A stretch of DNA of 64,000 bases from positions 62,001 to 126,000 of the forward strand of contig CAZCGU010000003.1 of assembly GCA_964498525.1 (NCBI GenBank). Direction: 5' to 3'. Below, in pieces: positions 18,403 to 26,976 of the stretch. The first letter of the stretch is position 1; each line of letters begins with the position of its first letter. This DNA comes from DTU098 sp964498525. GTDB taxonomy: Bacteria > Bacillota > Desulfotomaculia > Desulfotomaculales > Pelotomaculaceae. Under the pieces are notes generated by a model, which had not been told where the DNA came from, searched no databases, and saw only the letters and a program-made list of their open reading frames with translations. A program made the position numbers and the translations under genes.

Positions 18403-21351
18403 ATGTTTAAATCCACCCAACTGATACCCGAATTTATCCAGGCCCTGCAGCAGGAAATCAACGAGTTGAAAAAAGGCAAGGGCGGCAGTATGGTAAAGGT
18501 GTTCAACGGAAGGCTGCTCAGGGAATCAAGCGGGCTTTACATATATCTCTTCCACCTGGAAAACTTCCTGGCTGCTGTCGATGACACCCCGGCTGAAATT
18601 GTAATAACAGGCACAAGGTGTTCCTGTCAAATTGTTTCGATGCAGGGGCTGGAAGTACAGATAGCCCTTGAAAAGAATCTAGGCCAGGCGATTGCAGAAG
18701 CCAGGATAATAACTAATTTGTGGTTTCTGCTGGAACTGCTGCGGAAAAAATACGAAGAATCCTTGCCGCCAGGTGATAAGTTTAAGACCAGCGAGCGGTT
18801 GTTTGCAGGTACCTCCACTGCTGTTAATCAAGGGGCAGTTCCCAAATATAATTTCTCAAAGAATCCGCCCAATGACTCGCAAAAAAATGCCATCACCGCA
18901 TCTTTTTCTAAGTCACTGGCTATTATCTGGGGGCCTCCCGGCACAGGCAAGACCAAAACCATTGCTAAGGCTGTGGAGGCTCACCTGGACGCGGGCAGGC
19001 GCGTTTTGCTGGTATCTCACGCCAACAACGCGGTGGATGAAGCCCTGGAGGATATTGCCGAGCAACTGAAACCCACAACATTCTATCAAGAAGGCAAGTT
19101 GGTCCGCCTGGGCATCTGCCACAAAACAACGCTGGAAGAAGAATATCCCCTGGTGATCCTGGATAATATCGCAGCCAAATTGGGGGAGTCTCTCACCCTG
19201 GAGAAAAGCGGGCTTATTTCTGAGCGGCTGCAGATTGAGAGTTTCCTGGAATCTTATAAGGCGCTGATCTCTGCCCAATCTGCCGTTGAGAGTTTAATAA
19301 GAGAGAAAAACGATCTCCAGGCGGCAGTCGAGGACATGAGTACCCGTCTAAAAACGGAAAAAGTGGCACTGGACAAGCTTGAATCGAGTCAATTAAGAAA
19401 TCGTGAAAAGCTGGCCAGAGCCGGCCAGGCCGGGGCTGTGAAAAGGCTTTTTTTCGGACTCAACCCCCAAAGAATTCAACGGGAAATTGATCAACTTAGC
19501 ATTACTATTGATGCCAGGAAGCGTGTTACTGGTGAACTGGAAAAAAGATATAGTGAGAAGAGAGCAAGCTTAGAAATAAAGGGTAAAGAATTAACCAGGA
19601 CTGAGCAAGAACTATCAATGCTTTTGCAAAAGCATGGCCTGACACCGGTGCAGCTAAAAACTGAGAAACAAGCCAAAGAAGATCGCCGGGGTGTTATTAA
19701 TGCCAGGATTGCCGAGATTGACAGGGCGCTTGATGAGGTTCGCCAGAGTGTTCTCACTGAAGCCAGGCTTGTTGCCACCACGCTGACCAAATCTTTTATT
19801 TCCAAACAATTGACTGACCAACCCTTTGATGTTCTCATTGTAGACGAGTCCAGCATGGCGCCCCTGCCCCACATTTACTGGGCCGCTAGCAAGGCAACCT
19901 CGTTCGTTACCATCGTCGGCGACTTTTTACAACTGCCGCCAATCTGTGTTTCAAAAGATATGATGGCCCAAAAATGGCTTGGCCGTAGTATATTTGATGT
20001 GCTTAATATAACTTCGGTGCAAAGCGCCGTCAGGGATGAAAGGGTCACCCTCCTTGATACCCAGTACCGCATGGCCCCCCAAATTGCTGATATTCCCAGC
20101 AGGCTGTTTTACGAGGGGTTACTAAAGAGTGACCCGGGTACAAAGAGTCACTTAATAGATGATTCCTTGAGCGGGCAAAGCCCCTTAGTTGTTGTTGATA
20201 CCTCGACGATAAACCCGTGGTGCAGCCATCTGTCGACCGGAGGCCGCTTTAACATTTACAGCGCGCTGGTGTCAGCGGCAGTGGCCCGCAAGCTATTAAG
20301 AGAGGGCTGTGGGGAAAGAATTGGCATAGTTACTCCTTACCGGGCTCAGGCCCGATTGGCGGGCAAAATAGCCGGGGATTGGGGCATCCTGGACGAAGTG
20401 CGGGTAAACACGGTGCACAGCTTCCAGGGCGGCGAGGAAGCCGCCATCATTTTCGATTGCGTAGAAGGACCGGGTGTTTCGAACTGGTCCATGCTGGATG
20501 ATCAGCGAAAGGGTTCCGACGCGCGATTATTATTAAATGTAGCCCTCACCCGCGCCAGGTGCAAGGTTTTCCTGGTGGCCCATAAAGATTATTTGCAATC
20601 GGCTCTTAAGAGAGATTCGATTATTTTGCAAATTATAGAGATCTTCAGAGCAGAGGGTTTTGAAGTTTCTTCGGAAAAGTTAATTGATAATTATTTAGTG
20701 TCGGATTTCGAAAAATGGGCCAATGCGGCCATTGGGCCGGAAAAGCACTTTACATCCCCGGAAGGCAGCTTATATACCGAAAAGAACTTCTGGCCGTTGT
20801 TCCTGGACGATTTGCGATCGGCAGAAAAGAGCCTGGTCATTATGAGTCCTTTTATCTCACTGAGAAGGGCCGGCGGGTTAATGGATTTTTTCAGGTTGCT
20901 GCTGGGCAGAAATATAAACATTCGTGTTTATACCAGGCCGCCTGCCCAACAAAACGGCAGAATGTCAGAACACGCGGAACAGGTTATCGGCCAGTTTGAA
21001 AGTCTCGGGGCCAGGGTGTTCCAGCGAAAGGGAATGCACCAGAAGATTGCTATTATCGATAACAAGATTGTCTGGGAAGGCAGTTTAAATATATTAAGCC
21101 ACAGGGACACCGGGGAGCAGATGCGCCGTTTTGAAGGGGAGAATGTTTCTCAGGAGATAGTTAGAAACCTGGAATTGGATAGGGATGAAGCTGTCGGAAA
21201 TATATCTGAAAAACTATGTCCCGATTGTTTGAAAAAAGAAATTGAAAGTAAGATGGTGGTAAGGCAGGGTAGGTATGGCACCTTTTGGGGCTGTTCCAGG
21301 TATCCACACTGCAAGCATACAGAAAACATATCGAGAAACAAAAGAAGATGA
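18403..21351 (+). CDS. UPF1/Dna2-like SF1 helicase fused to phospholipase-D nuclease and topoisomerase zinc ribbon
   Basis: A 982-residue three-part protein. Helicase: Walker A WGPPGTGKTKT near residue 178, a coiled-coil insert of about 200 residues, Walker B VLIVDESSMAP near 480, then YRMAPQIA, VNTVHSFQGGEE and LLNVALTRARCKVF, the motif set of DNA2/NAM7/UPF1 helicases. PLD domain: a single HKD-type motif HQKIAIID followed by WEGSLNILSH near residues 880-905, as in DrmC-like and other PLD nucleases that dimerise. Zinc ribbon: CPDC then CSRYPHC in the last 40 residues, as in topoisomerase I C-terminal fingers. AAGGAG lies 14 bp before the ATG. The fusion of translocase, nuclease and DNA-binding finger makes it a good candidate effector of the island. 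Confidence 0.88.
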   Translation: MFKSTQLIPEFIQALQQEINELKKGKGGSMVKVFNGRLLRESSGLYIYLFHLENFLAAVDDTPAEIVITGTRCSCQIVSMQGLEVQIALEKNLGQAIAEARIITNLWFLLELLRKKYEESLPPGDKFKTSERLFAGTSTAVNQGAVPKYNFSKNPPNDSQKNAITASFSKSLAIIWGPPGTGKTKTIAKAVEAHLDAGRRVLLVSHANNAVDEALEDIAEQLKPTTFYQEGKLVRLGICHKTTLEEEYPLVILDNIAAKLGESLTLEKSGLISERLQIESFLESYKALISAQSAVESLIREKNDLQAAVEDMSTRLKTEKVALDKLESSQLRNREKLARAGQAGAVKRLFFGLNPQRIQREIDQLSITIDARKRVTGELEKRYSEKRASLEIKGKELTRTEQELSMLLQKHGLTPVQLKTEKQAKEDRRGVINARIAEIDRALDEVRQSVLTEARLVATTLTKSFISKQLTDQPFDVLIVDESSMAPLPHIYWAASKATSFVTIVGDFLQLPPICVSKDMMAQKWLGRSIFDVLNITSVQSAVRDERVTLLDTQYRMAPQIADIPSRLFYEGLLKSDPGTKSHLIDDSLSGQSPLVVVDTSTINPWCSHLSTGGRFNIYSALVSAAVARKLLREGCGERIGIVTPYRAQARLAGKIAGDWGILDEVRVNTVHSFQGGEEAAIIFDCVEGPGVSNWSMLDDQRKGSDARLLLNVALTRARCKVFLVAHKDYLQSALKRDSIILQIIEIFRAEGFEVSSEKLIDNYLVSDFEKWANAAIGPEKHFTSPEGSLYTEKNFWPLFLDDLRSAEKSLVIMSPFISLRRAGGLMDFFRLLLGRNINIRVYTRPPAQQNGRMSEHAEQVIGQFESLGARVFQRKGMHQKIAIIDNKIVWEGSLNILSHRDTGEQMRRFEGENVSQEIVRNLELDRDEAVGNISEKLCPDCLKKEIESKMVVRQGRYGTFWGCSRYPHCKHTENISRNKRR

Positions 21352-21503
21352 AAGCAAAAAGCCGGTATCCCTGCTGCAGTTTCAAAAGATGGTCACACCA
21401 CGAAAGCGGGCAACACCTGATGTAGGTGACTTAACCCGGCTAAATGGGTTATGATTAAATGGGTATGATTTAAAAGACAGAGGCAACCGGGGGAGGCATT
21501 ATT

Positions 21504-21977
21504 GTGGCTTCGGCAGTTAATAAACTAAAACCAGCTGTTCCTAAAAGGGCCCTCCTTTTTGTTTCTGCCCTGGTCTGGGGTTTTGCTTCTTACAGGATCT
21601 TGGATTTGGGGTTTTATGATATTCTAAGTAATACCAAATCATATTGGGTAAATATAGTGGTGGGCTTTATCGGCTTTTGTTTCTTTTTCAGGTACATTTT
21701 TCTCAGGGTATTCCAAAGGAATATAAAAAGAATAATAAACGAAAAATCCGAAAGACTTTGTGTTTTTTCATTTTTTGATGTTAAAGGTTTACTAACAATG
21801 GCCGTTATGATTGCCTTCGGTATAATTTTAAGAACGGTAGAGATTGTACCTCCCCTTTATCTTGGGACATTTTATATTACATTAGGGCTTTCCCTTTTAG
21901 CGGGCACACTAAGTTTTGTGTACGCGGGAGTTAGATACGAGGTTGTAAAAACCAAATATTCCGATTCAGTTAATTGA
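21504..21977 (+). CDS. Small four-helix membrane protein, unknown
   Basis: A 157-residue protein with a GTG start preceded by GGGGGAGG. Four hydrophobic segments are visible at about residues 17-35, 47-68, 93-112 and 118-142, with a basic cytoplasmic loop (RNIKRIINEKSER) between the second and third. No family recognised. It follows the UPF1-PLD gene by 152 bp on the same strand and may be the last gene of the block, but this is not certain. Confidence 0.6.
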   Translation: MASAVNKLKPAVPKRALLFVSALVWGFASYRILDLGFYDILSNTKSYWVNIVVGFIGFCFFFRYIFLRVFQRNIKRIINEKSERLCVFSFFDVKGLLTMAVMIAFGIILRTVEIVPPLYLGTFYITLGLSLLAGTLSFVYAGVRYEVVKTKYSDSVN

Positions 21978-22058
21978 TTAGTCTTTACTTCGCCTCCCCC
22001 TGCAATCGCCAGCCGGAGTAAATGCCATCCGGTTGTTCTGCAAAACCACCCCAAGCCT

Positions 22059-23405
22059 TTAAGATAAATGCAATTCCCCGCTGAGGTTTTCGATAAACTG
22101 CCGTGCGGTGCGGCCGGACAAACCATTGTGCCAGGACGCCCACAGCAGCGCCCTGCGTTCAAGTTCACTGGCCCCAAGGACAAAGCCCATCTGACCGGCC
22201 AGTTCCCGCACAATTCTCAGGTAAAGCGCCTTGTCCGGGGTGGTGAAGAAAATTGTAACCCCAAAGCGGTCGGCCAGGGATAGCTTTTCCTGGACTGTGT
22301 CGTTGCTGTGCAGCTCATCCCCCGTATCCCGGTCGGAAAACCGCTCCCTAACCAGGTGCCGCCTGTTGGAGGTGGCGTAAATTAAGACGTTGCGTGGACG
22401 GGCGGTCAGTCCGCCCTCCAAAACGGCCTTTAGCTCCTTGTATTCCACTTCGGATTCTTCAAAGGAAAGATCGTCCATAAAGATGATGAACCGCTGCGGC
22501 TGCTGCCGCAGCAAAGTAATAATTTGGGGAAAATCACCAAGGCTGCTTTTGGGTACTTCCACCAGGCGAAGTCCCTGTTCGCCGTATTGGTTCAAAAGGG
22601 CTTTAACGGTAGAAGACTTGCCGGTGCCCCTGTCGCCGTATAGTAAAAGGTTGTTGGCCGGGAAGCCGGCTAAAAACTTTTCGGTGTTGTCCACTACTTG
22701 CTGGCGTTGATCCTGATAACCAATCAAATCTGAAAAACGTATGGGATCCGGTTCGACGATCCCTTCCAGCCGGCCGGCCGCGCCGGACCAGCGGAAAGCC
22801 CGGTATTTCCCATACAGCCCCGCCCCCGCCGCCCGGTAATAACGGGCCAGGTCTGCCAGGCAGGAACCCCAGTCAGCGGATTGGGAAAGCAAATCAATCA
22901 TCCTGCCGGCGTAGCAGATTCCGGTTCTTAAATCTAATGCGGCCGGAGCGGAAAGCCCTTGCCAGAGGGGTAAACCGCCGCCGGGGATGCCGTCTGCTCC
23001 CAGTATTTGTTCTACCGCCGCCCGGGCGACGGCGCCGTCTATTTTGGACATGGTCTGGAGCCTGACCAGGTCGCCCCTGGCGGCATCAAGCAGCCCGGGC
23101 CCAAGCTCCTCCGGGGGATACAGCGAGGCCCCCCGGCTAAAAGCATTGTCATCATACAGTAGAAGCGATAGCAGGTGGTCCTGCCAGGCGTCACCGGTAA
23201 AGCTGCCTTCCGTGGGTTTGGTCCGCTGCGCCAGGCAAAAGAATAATTCGCCGTATATATTAAGTATTTCATCTGCCGGCTTGCCTTTTGCCACGGATTC
23301 GATAAAATTAAGCCAGGTCCGGCAGGCCGGATCTAAAATAATATTTCTGTAAAGTGTCAGGCTTGCGGCTGCACGAAGTGCCCCAAAAAAATCTGTTTTT
23401 TCCAT
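22059..23405 (-). CDS. DUF815 family AAA+ ATPase
   Basis: A 448-residue protein. I chose the ATG at 23405 because GGAG lies 8 bp upstream; a GTG two codons earlier (23411) is possible. The AAA module lies in the C-terminal half: Walker A LYGDRGTGKSST near residue 258, Walker B FIIFMDDLSFEE, sensor-1 YATSNRRHL, and an RFSDRDTGDE arginine-finger region, which is the DUF815 signature. Proteins of this family are widespread in Firmicutes and Proteobacteria; their client is unknown. It is transcribed toward the defence island and is not part of it by orientation. Confidence 0.9.
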   Translation of the reverse strand: MEKTDFFGALRAAASLTLYRNIILDPACRTWLNFIESVAKGKPADEILNIYGELFFCLAQRTKPTEGSFTGDAWQDHLLSLLLYDDNAFSRGASLYPPEELGPGLLDAARGDLVRLQTMSKIDGAVARAAVEQILGADGIPGGGLPLWQGLSAPAALDLRTGICYAGRMIDLLSQSADWGSCLADLARYYRAAGAGLYGKYRAFRWSGAAGRLEGIVEPDPIRFSDLIGYQDQRQQVVDNTEKFLAGFPANNLLLYGDRGTGKSSTVKALLNQYGEQGLRLVEVPKSSLGDFPQIITLLRQQPQRFIIFMDDLSFEESEVEYKELKAVLEGGLTARPRNVLIYATSNRRHLVRERFSDRDTGDELHSNDTVQEKLSLADRFGVTIFFTTPDKALYLRIVRELAGQMGFVLGASELERRALLWASWHNGLSGRTARQFIENLSGELHLS

Positions 23406-23501
23406 GATCACGTCTCCGGCAATAATTTGATTATATCTCTAGCATAAAACATTTTTAAATATATTCAACGTGTATTCCCCTTTCTCCTTCGCCGGGTGTG
23501 A

Positions 23502-23648
23502 ATCTCCTGTTTACAGCTAAAAGATGCCGGAATCATCATCGGCTCAACCGAGGTAACAGGTGCTGGATACCCTTTTAAAGGTGCAGGGGATGCCAGTGCC
23601 AGGGATGCCTGCAGTGTCATGAAGGAAAATGAATATGTTGAGCCTTAG
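23502..23648 (+). pseudogene. Possible 3' remnant of an unidentified gene
   Basis: An open frame without a start codon or ribosome binding site reads as a protein-like tail (IIIGSTEVTGAGYPF ... VMKENEYVEP, then TAG). It begins immediately after an in-frame TGA. The sequence looks like a genuine C-terminal peptide but I cannot name the family. It may be all that remains of a deleted gene upstream of the endonuclease V gene. Confidence 0.3.
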
Positions 23649-23669
23649 GGTACCCGATGAAGCAGCGGG

Positions 23670-24200
23670 GTGAATTTCTTAATTGGGATGAATAACAGCA
23701 TGATTGCTTGCTTTGATGTTTATTATTTTAAGGATTTCGCGCGGGCCTGCTGCATTGTTTTTCAAACCGGGTCCTGTGAAAGGATTGTTGCCAGGTACTG
23801 TGCGGTGGTAAGGGAATTTAACGCTTATGTGCCGGGGGAGTTTTACAAAAGGGAATTGCCTTGCCTTTTGCAGGTTTACAACAGGATCAAGGAAAAGATA
23901 GACATAATAATTGTTGACGGTTACGTTTTGTTAGGCAGCGGTAAAAAGGGTTTGGGCGGCCATTTATACGAAGCCCTGCACGGAAAAATCCCCGTTATTG
24001 GGGTTGCAAAGACATATTTTAACGGCTGTGCGGATTGTACCAAGGTTTTCCGGGGCAACAGCAACAGGCCGCTGTACGTCAGCAGTATTGGCCTGGAGCT
24101 GAATTTTTCGGCAAGATTAATCAGCAATTTGCAAGGTAAATACAGGATACCGGAGGTGTTAAAGGCAGTTGACAGCTTGAGCAGGGGAAAGCCCACATAA
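23670..24200 (+). CDS. nfi: Endonuclease V-like protein
   Basis: A 176-residue protein of the deoxyinosine 3' endonuclease family. The metal-binding residues are in place: Asp in ACFDVYY, Glu in YVPGEFYKRE, Asp in IIVDGY; the family motif PVIGVAKT is also present. In standard Nfi the aspartate is followed by G(N/H)G and HP; here it reads VDGYVLLGSGKKGLGGH, a divergent version. The protein is shorter than E. coli Nfi (about 223 residues), with a reduced N-terminus, as in many short Firmicute homologues. The GTG at 23670 after AGCGGGG was kept; ATGs at 23688 and 23700 are alternatives and the latter would still keep all motifs. Expected to cleave near deaminated adenine in DNA. Confidence 0.8.
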   Translation: MNFLIGMNNSMIACFDVYYFKDFARACCIVFQTGSCERIVARYCAVVREFNAYVPGEFYKRELPCLLQVYNRIKEKIDIIIVDGYVLLGSGKKGLGGHLYEALHGKIPVIGVAKTYFNGCADCTKVFRGNSNRPLYVSSIGLELNFSARLISNLQGKYRIPEVLKAVDSLSRGKPT

Positions 24201-24533
24201 GCCAGGGCAGTTCTTTCAGGCTGCTCAATTGACACCCACATTAAAAAGACCCCCCTTCATCAAAATGATAACCACATTAAACCGGCGTCCCCGCCTAACT
24301 GATAACCTAACCAAATTTACGCCCGATCAGGCGAACACCCTTATTATGTACGGCGGACCGGGCCGTTCCATAAAAATAATTTTATCAGAGAAAGGTTATT
24401 ATAATATGGTAGTCCCGGAGTTTTCCCGGGGGCGGCAACTGGTTTTCCCGGTTTATGGAGCCAGTTCAAGTAATCATTAAATACTCCATAGGTTTGGTTG
24501 CGGTTTGAATTGATGAAAGGAGTGTCAGGAAAA
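24201..24533. other. Intergenic gap
   Basis: About 330 bp without a convincing gene. An 83-codon frame at 24229-24480 lacks protein-like character and a ribosome binding site. The end of the gap holds AAAGGAG (24516-24522), which serves the next gene. No strong hairpin was seen. Confidence 0.5.
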
Positions 24534-26459
24534 ATGAAGGTTTTAAATATCAGTCCCGTTTTTTCCCCAATTTCCATCGGCAACGTCAAACTAAAAAACA
24601 GGCTGGCCGTCGCACCTATGGTATCGGTTTTTTGTGATACCGACGGCATGGCCACCGAACGCTTTATTGCTTATCATGAAACCAAGGCAAAGGGCGGCTG
24701 GGGCCTGATCATTGTGGAAGACTACGCGGTGGATCCCCTGGGCCGGGGATTCTGGACCGCCGGTTTGTGGAAGGATGAGCAAATTCAGTCACACGCTGCC
24801 CTCACTGAGCGGGTGCACCGGGCGGGCGCCAAGATCGTCGCCCAGGTTTACCATTGCGGCCGGCAAACGACCCCGGCGGTGATCGGCGAGCAGCCTGTTT
24901 CGGCTTCACCGCTGGCCTGCCCGGTTTTGGGAGCCATCCCCCGGGAATTGACCATCCCGGAAATCAAAAAAATCGTTTCCCAGTTCGGCGATACCGCGCT
25001 GCGGGCCAAGAAAGCGGGCTTTGACGGGGTGCAGGTGCACGGCGCCCACGGTTACCTGATCGCCCAGTTTATGTCCAAGTACTCCAATAAACGCTGCGAC
25101 GCCTATGGCGGGGTATTGGCCAACCGGCTGCGCTTTGCGCTGGAAATAGTGGCGGATATCAGGGAAAAATGCGGACCCGATTTCCTGGTGGATTTCCGTA
25201 TTTCCGGCGATGAGTACGTGCCCGGGGGGCGCACCATAGAAGAAACGAAAGCCGTTGCCGTCCAGCTGGAGGAGGAAGGCGTTGATATGCTGAGTATCTC
25301 CGCGGGGACATATGAAAGCACCTGGTCGATTATCCCCCCCATGCACATAAGTCCCGGCTGGATTGTGGACTATGCCGCCGAAGTCAAAGAGGTTGTGGGA
25401 ATTCCGGTGGCCACGGTGGGGCGGATTAACGACCCCTTTATAGCGGAAAGCATCCTGCTGTCCGGCAAGGCGGACTTGATTGTGATGGGCCGGGCTTCCC
25501 TGGCGGACCCGGAACTGCCCAATAAATTCGCCGTCGGCCGGTACGAGGATATCCGGCCCTGCATCGGCTGCCAGCAGGGTTGCCTGGACCTGCTCTTTAA
25601 AAACGAACCGATCCGCTGTCTGTCCAATCCCACCCTGGGCTTCGAGTATCTAAACGAATTTCAGAAAGCCGATCGGTCCAAAAAGATAACCGTCGTGGGC
25701 GCCGGCCCGGCCGGACTGGAGGCGGCCCGGACGGCGGCGCTGGCCGGCCATAAGGTGACGCTCTACGAGGAAGGCGGGAAGATCGGCGGGCAATTTGCCA
25801 CAGCGGCCATACCGCCGAACAAGGGGGATATTTCTTCAATCATCGCCTGGCTGGGCGGGCAGGTGGAAAAGCAGGGCGTCGACATTAAGTTCAACACAAA
25901 ATATACCGCCGCCATCTGCGGTGAAGAAAAACCGGACCTGGTCATTGTGGCCACGGGCGCTGCCCCGGCCAGACCGCCCATACCCGGTATTGACGGCGAA
26001 AATGTGGTCACGGCTGAAGACGTATTGACAGGCAGAGTTGCCGCCAAACAAAAGGTGGTCATTGCCGGCGGCGGCCTGGTCGGGGCTGAAACGGCCACAT
26101 ACCTGAACTCCCTGGGCAGGCAGGTGACGATCGTGGAAGCGCTGCCCGACATCGCCCTTGATGAGGAGTTCACCCGCCGCGGGCTGTTGTTGAAAGATAT
26201 AGCGGAACGGCATATCGAAGTGATCACGGGGGCCAATATTACCGCCATCAAGGCCAATTCAGTGGAAATAGAAAAAAACCAGGAAACCAGAAGTATTGAA
26301 GCGGAAACCGTTGTGCTGGCCCTGGGTATGCAGTCTAACAACGCCCTTGTAAAGGAGCTGGAAGGAAAGGCGGCCCTGAAGGTTATCGGCGACGCCGACA
26401 AACCCAGAAACGCCCTGGAAGCCATCAGGGAAGGATTTTTGGCCGCCGTGCAGGCTTAG
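24534..26459 (+). CDS. NADH:flavin oxidoreductase / 2-enoate reductase family (FadH-like)
   Basis: A 641-residue protein; the ATG at 24534 is preferred because AAAGGAG lies 11 bp before it, while the upstream frame ATG at 24498 has none. The N-terminal 340 residues form an old-yellow-enzyme TIM barrel (FSPISIGNVKLKNRLAVAPM start; VQVHGAHGYLIAQFMS flavin/substrate site). A 4Fe-4S motif CIGCQQGC with a fourth Cys 11 residues on follows near 345-360. The C-terminal half is an FAD/NAD(P)H module with TVVGAGPAGLEAARTA and VIAGGGLVGAETATYL dinucleotide motifs. This is the architecture of 2-enoate reductase, 2,4-dienoyl-CoA reductase and trimethylamine dehydrogenase. The real substrate cannot be decided from sequence; it is monocistronic. 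Confidence 0.9.
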   Translation: MKVLNISPVFSPISIGNVKLKNRLAVAPMVSVFCDTDGMATERFIAYHETKAKGGWGLIIVEDYAVDPLGRGFWTAGLWKDEQIQSHAALTERVHRAGAKIVAQVYHCGRQTTPAVIGEQPVSASPLACPVLGAIPRELTIPEIKKIVSQFGDTALRAKKAGFDGVQVHGAHGYLIAQFMSKYSNKRCDAYGGVLANRLRFALEIVADIREKCGPDFLVDFRISGDEYVPGGRTIEETKAVAVQLEEEGVDMLSISAGTYESTWSIIPPMHISPGWIVDYAAEVKEVVGIPVATVGRINDPFIAESILLSGKADLIVMGRASLADPELPNKFAVGRYEDIRPCIGCQQGCLDLLFKNEPIRCLSNPTLGFEYLNEFQKADRSKKITVVGAGPAGLEAARTAALAGHKVTLYEEGGKIGGQFATAAIPPNKGDISSIIAWLGGQVEKQGVDIKFNTKYTAAICGEEKPDLVIVATGAAPARPPIPGIDGENVVTAEDVLTGRVAAKQKVVIAGGGLVGAETATYLNSLGRQVTIVEALPDIALDEEFTRRGLLLKDIAERHIEVITGANITAIKANSVEIEKNQETRSIEAETVVLALGMQSNNALVKELEGKAALKVIGDADKPRNALEAIREGFLAAVQA

Positions 26460-26655
26460 CCGGTTGAGGGCGGGGCCTTAGTTGTTAACCTGCCGGGCCC
26501 GGCTTTTAGTTGTTTAACTTATTTGCCGGCAAAAGACGGGGGGAAAAGTTGCTTGACCCCCCATTGGCGTAATTGTTGCCTGACTTTTCGCTGTGGTTTT
26601 GCCGTGATTTGTGACTGTCACGGCCGCAATCAACCCAAACAGCGACAAATGATGT

Positions 26656-26713
26656 TGACCACGGGGCGGCAATCAACAGAAGCTGCGCCAAATGTGACCA
26701 CGGGGCGGCAATC
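26656..26713. repeat. Short direct repeat, two copies
   Basis: The 19-base unit TGACCACGGGGCGGCAATC occurs at 26656-26674 and exactly again at 26695-26713, 39 bp apart; a third, degenerate relative (TGACTGTCACGGCCGCAATC) lies near 26610. The surrounding 500-bp gap (26460-26976) has no gene. Could be a recombination scar or regulator-binding iterons for the downstream kinase gene. Confidence 0.7.
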
Positions 26714-26753
26714 CGGATCACCGTGATATTGGAAGGAATGATCGACAGATTTT

Positions 26754-26777
26754 GGACAAGGGGCCTGCCCCCTGTCC
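26754..26777 (+). terminator. REP-like hairpin ending in a T run
   Basis: GGACAAGGGG, loop CCTG, then CCCCCTGTCC, followed immediately by TTTTTA. It looks like an intrinsic terminator and is also related to the GGGACAAGGGACC palindromes associated with the RAYT gene downstream, so it may be a REP element used as terminator. Confidence 0.6.
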
Positions 26778-26976
26778 TTTTTATTTGCATTTACTGGTAT
26801 TTGCCTTGAGAGCACACGCAGGGATCCCAAAAGGGTATCGGGTAACCGGCATCCCGGCCCTAACCCTTGTACTTTTCCACCATTATTTCCCTGGATTCGA
26901 TATTATCTCCGAAGGTATTATCCGGATATATGTCAAAAATTCCCCATCAACTTAAATGAAAGGGGTTGACGTTTTG

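Noticed and set aside
1..21351. Canonical DISARM operon
   Set aside because: A separate DUF1998 gene (drmB), a separate PLD gene (drmC) and drmE were not seen; DUF1998 and PLD are fused to helicases, so the label would be wrong without a tool-based check.
24229..24480. 83-codon frame before the flavoenzyme gene
   Set aside because: No ribosome binding site and no protein-like character.
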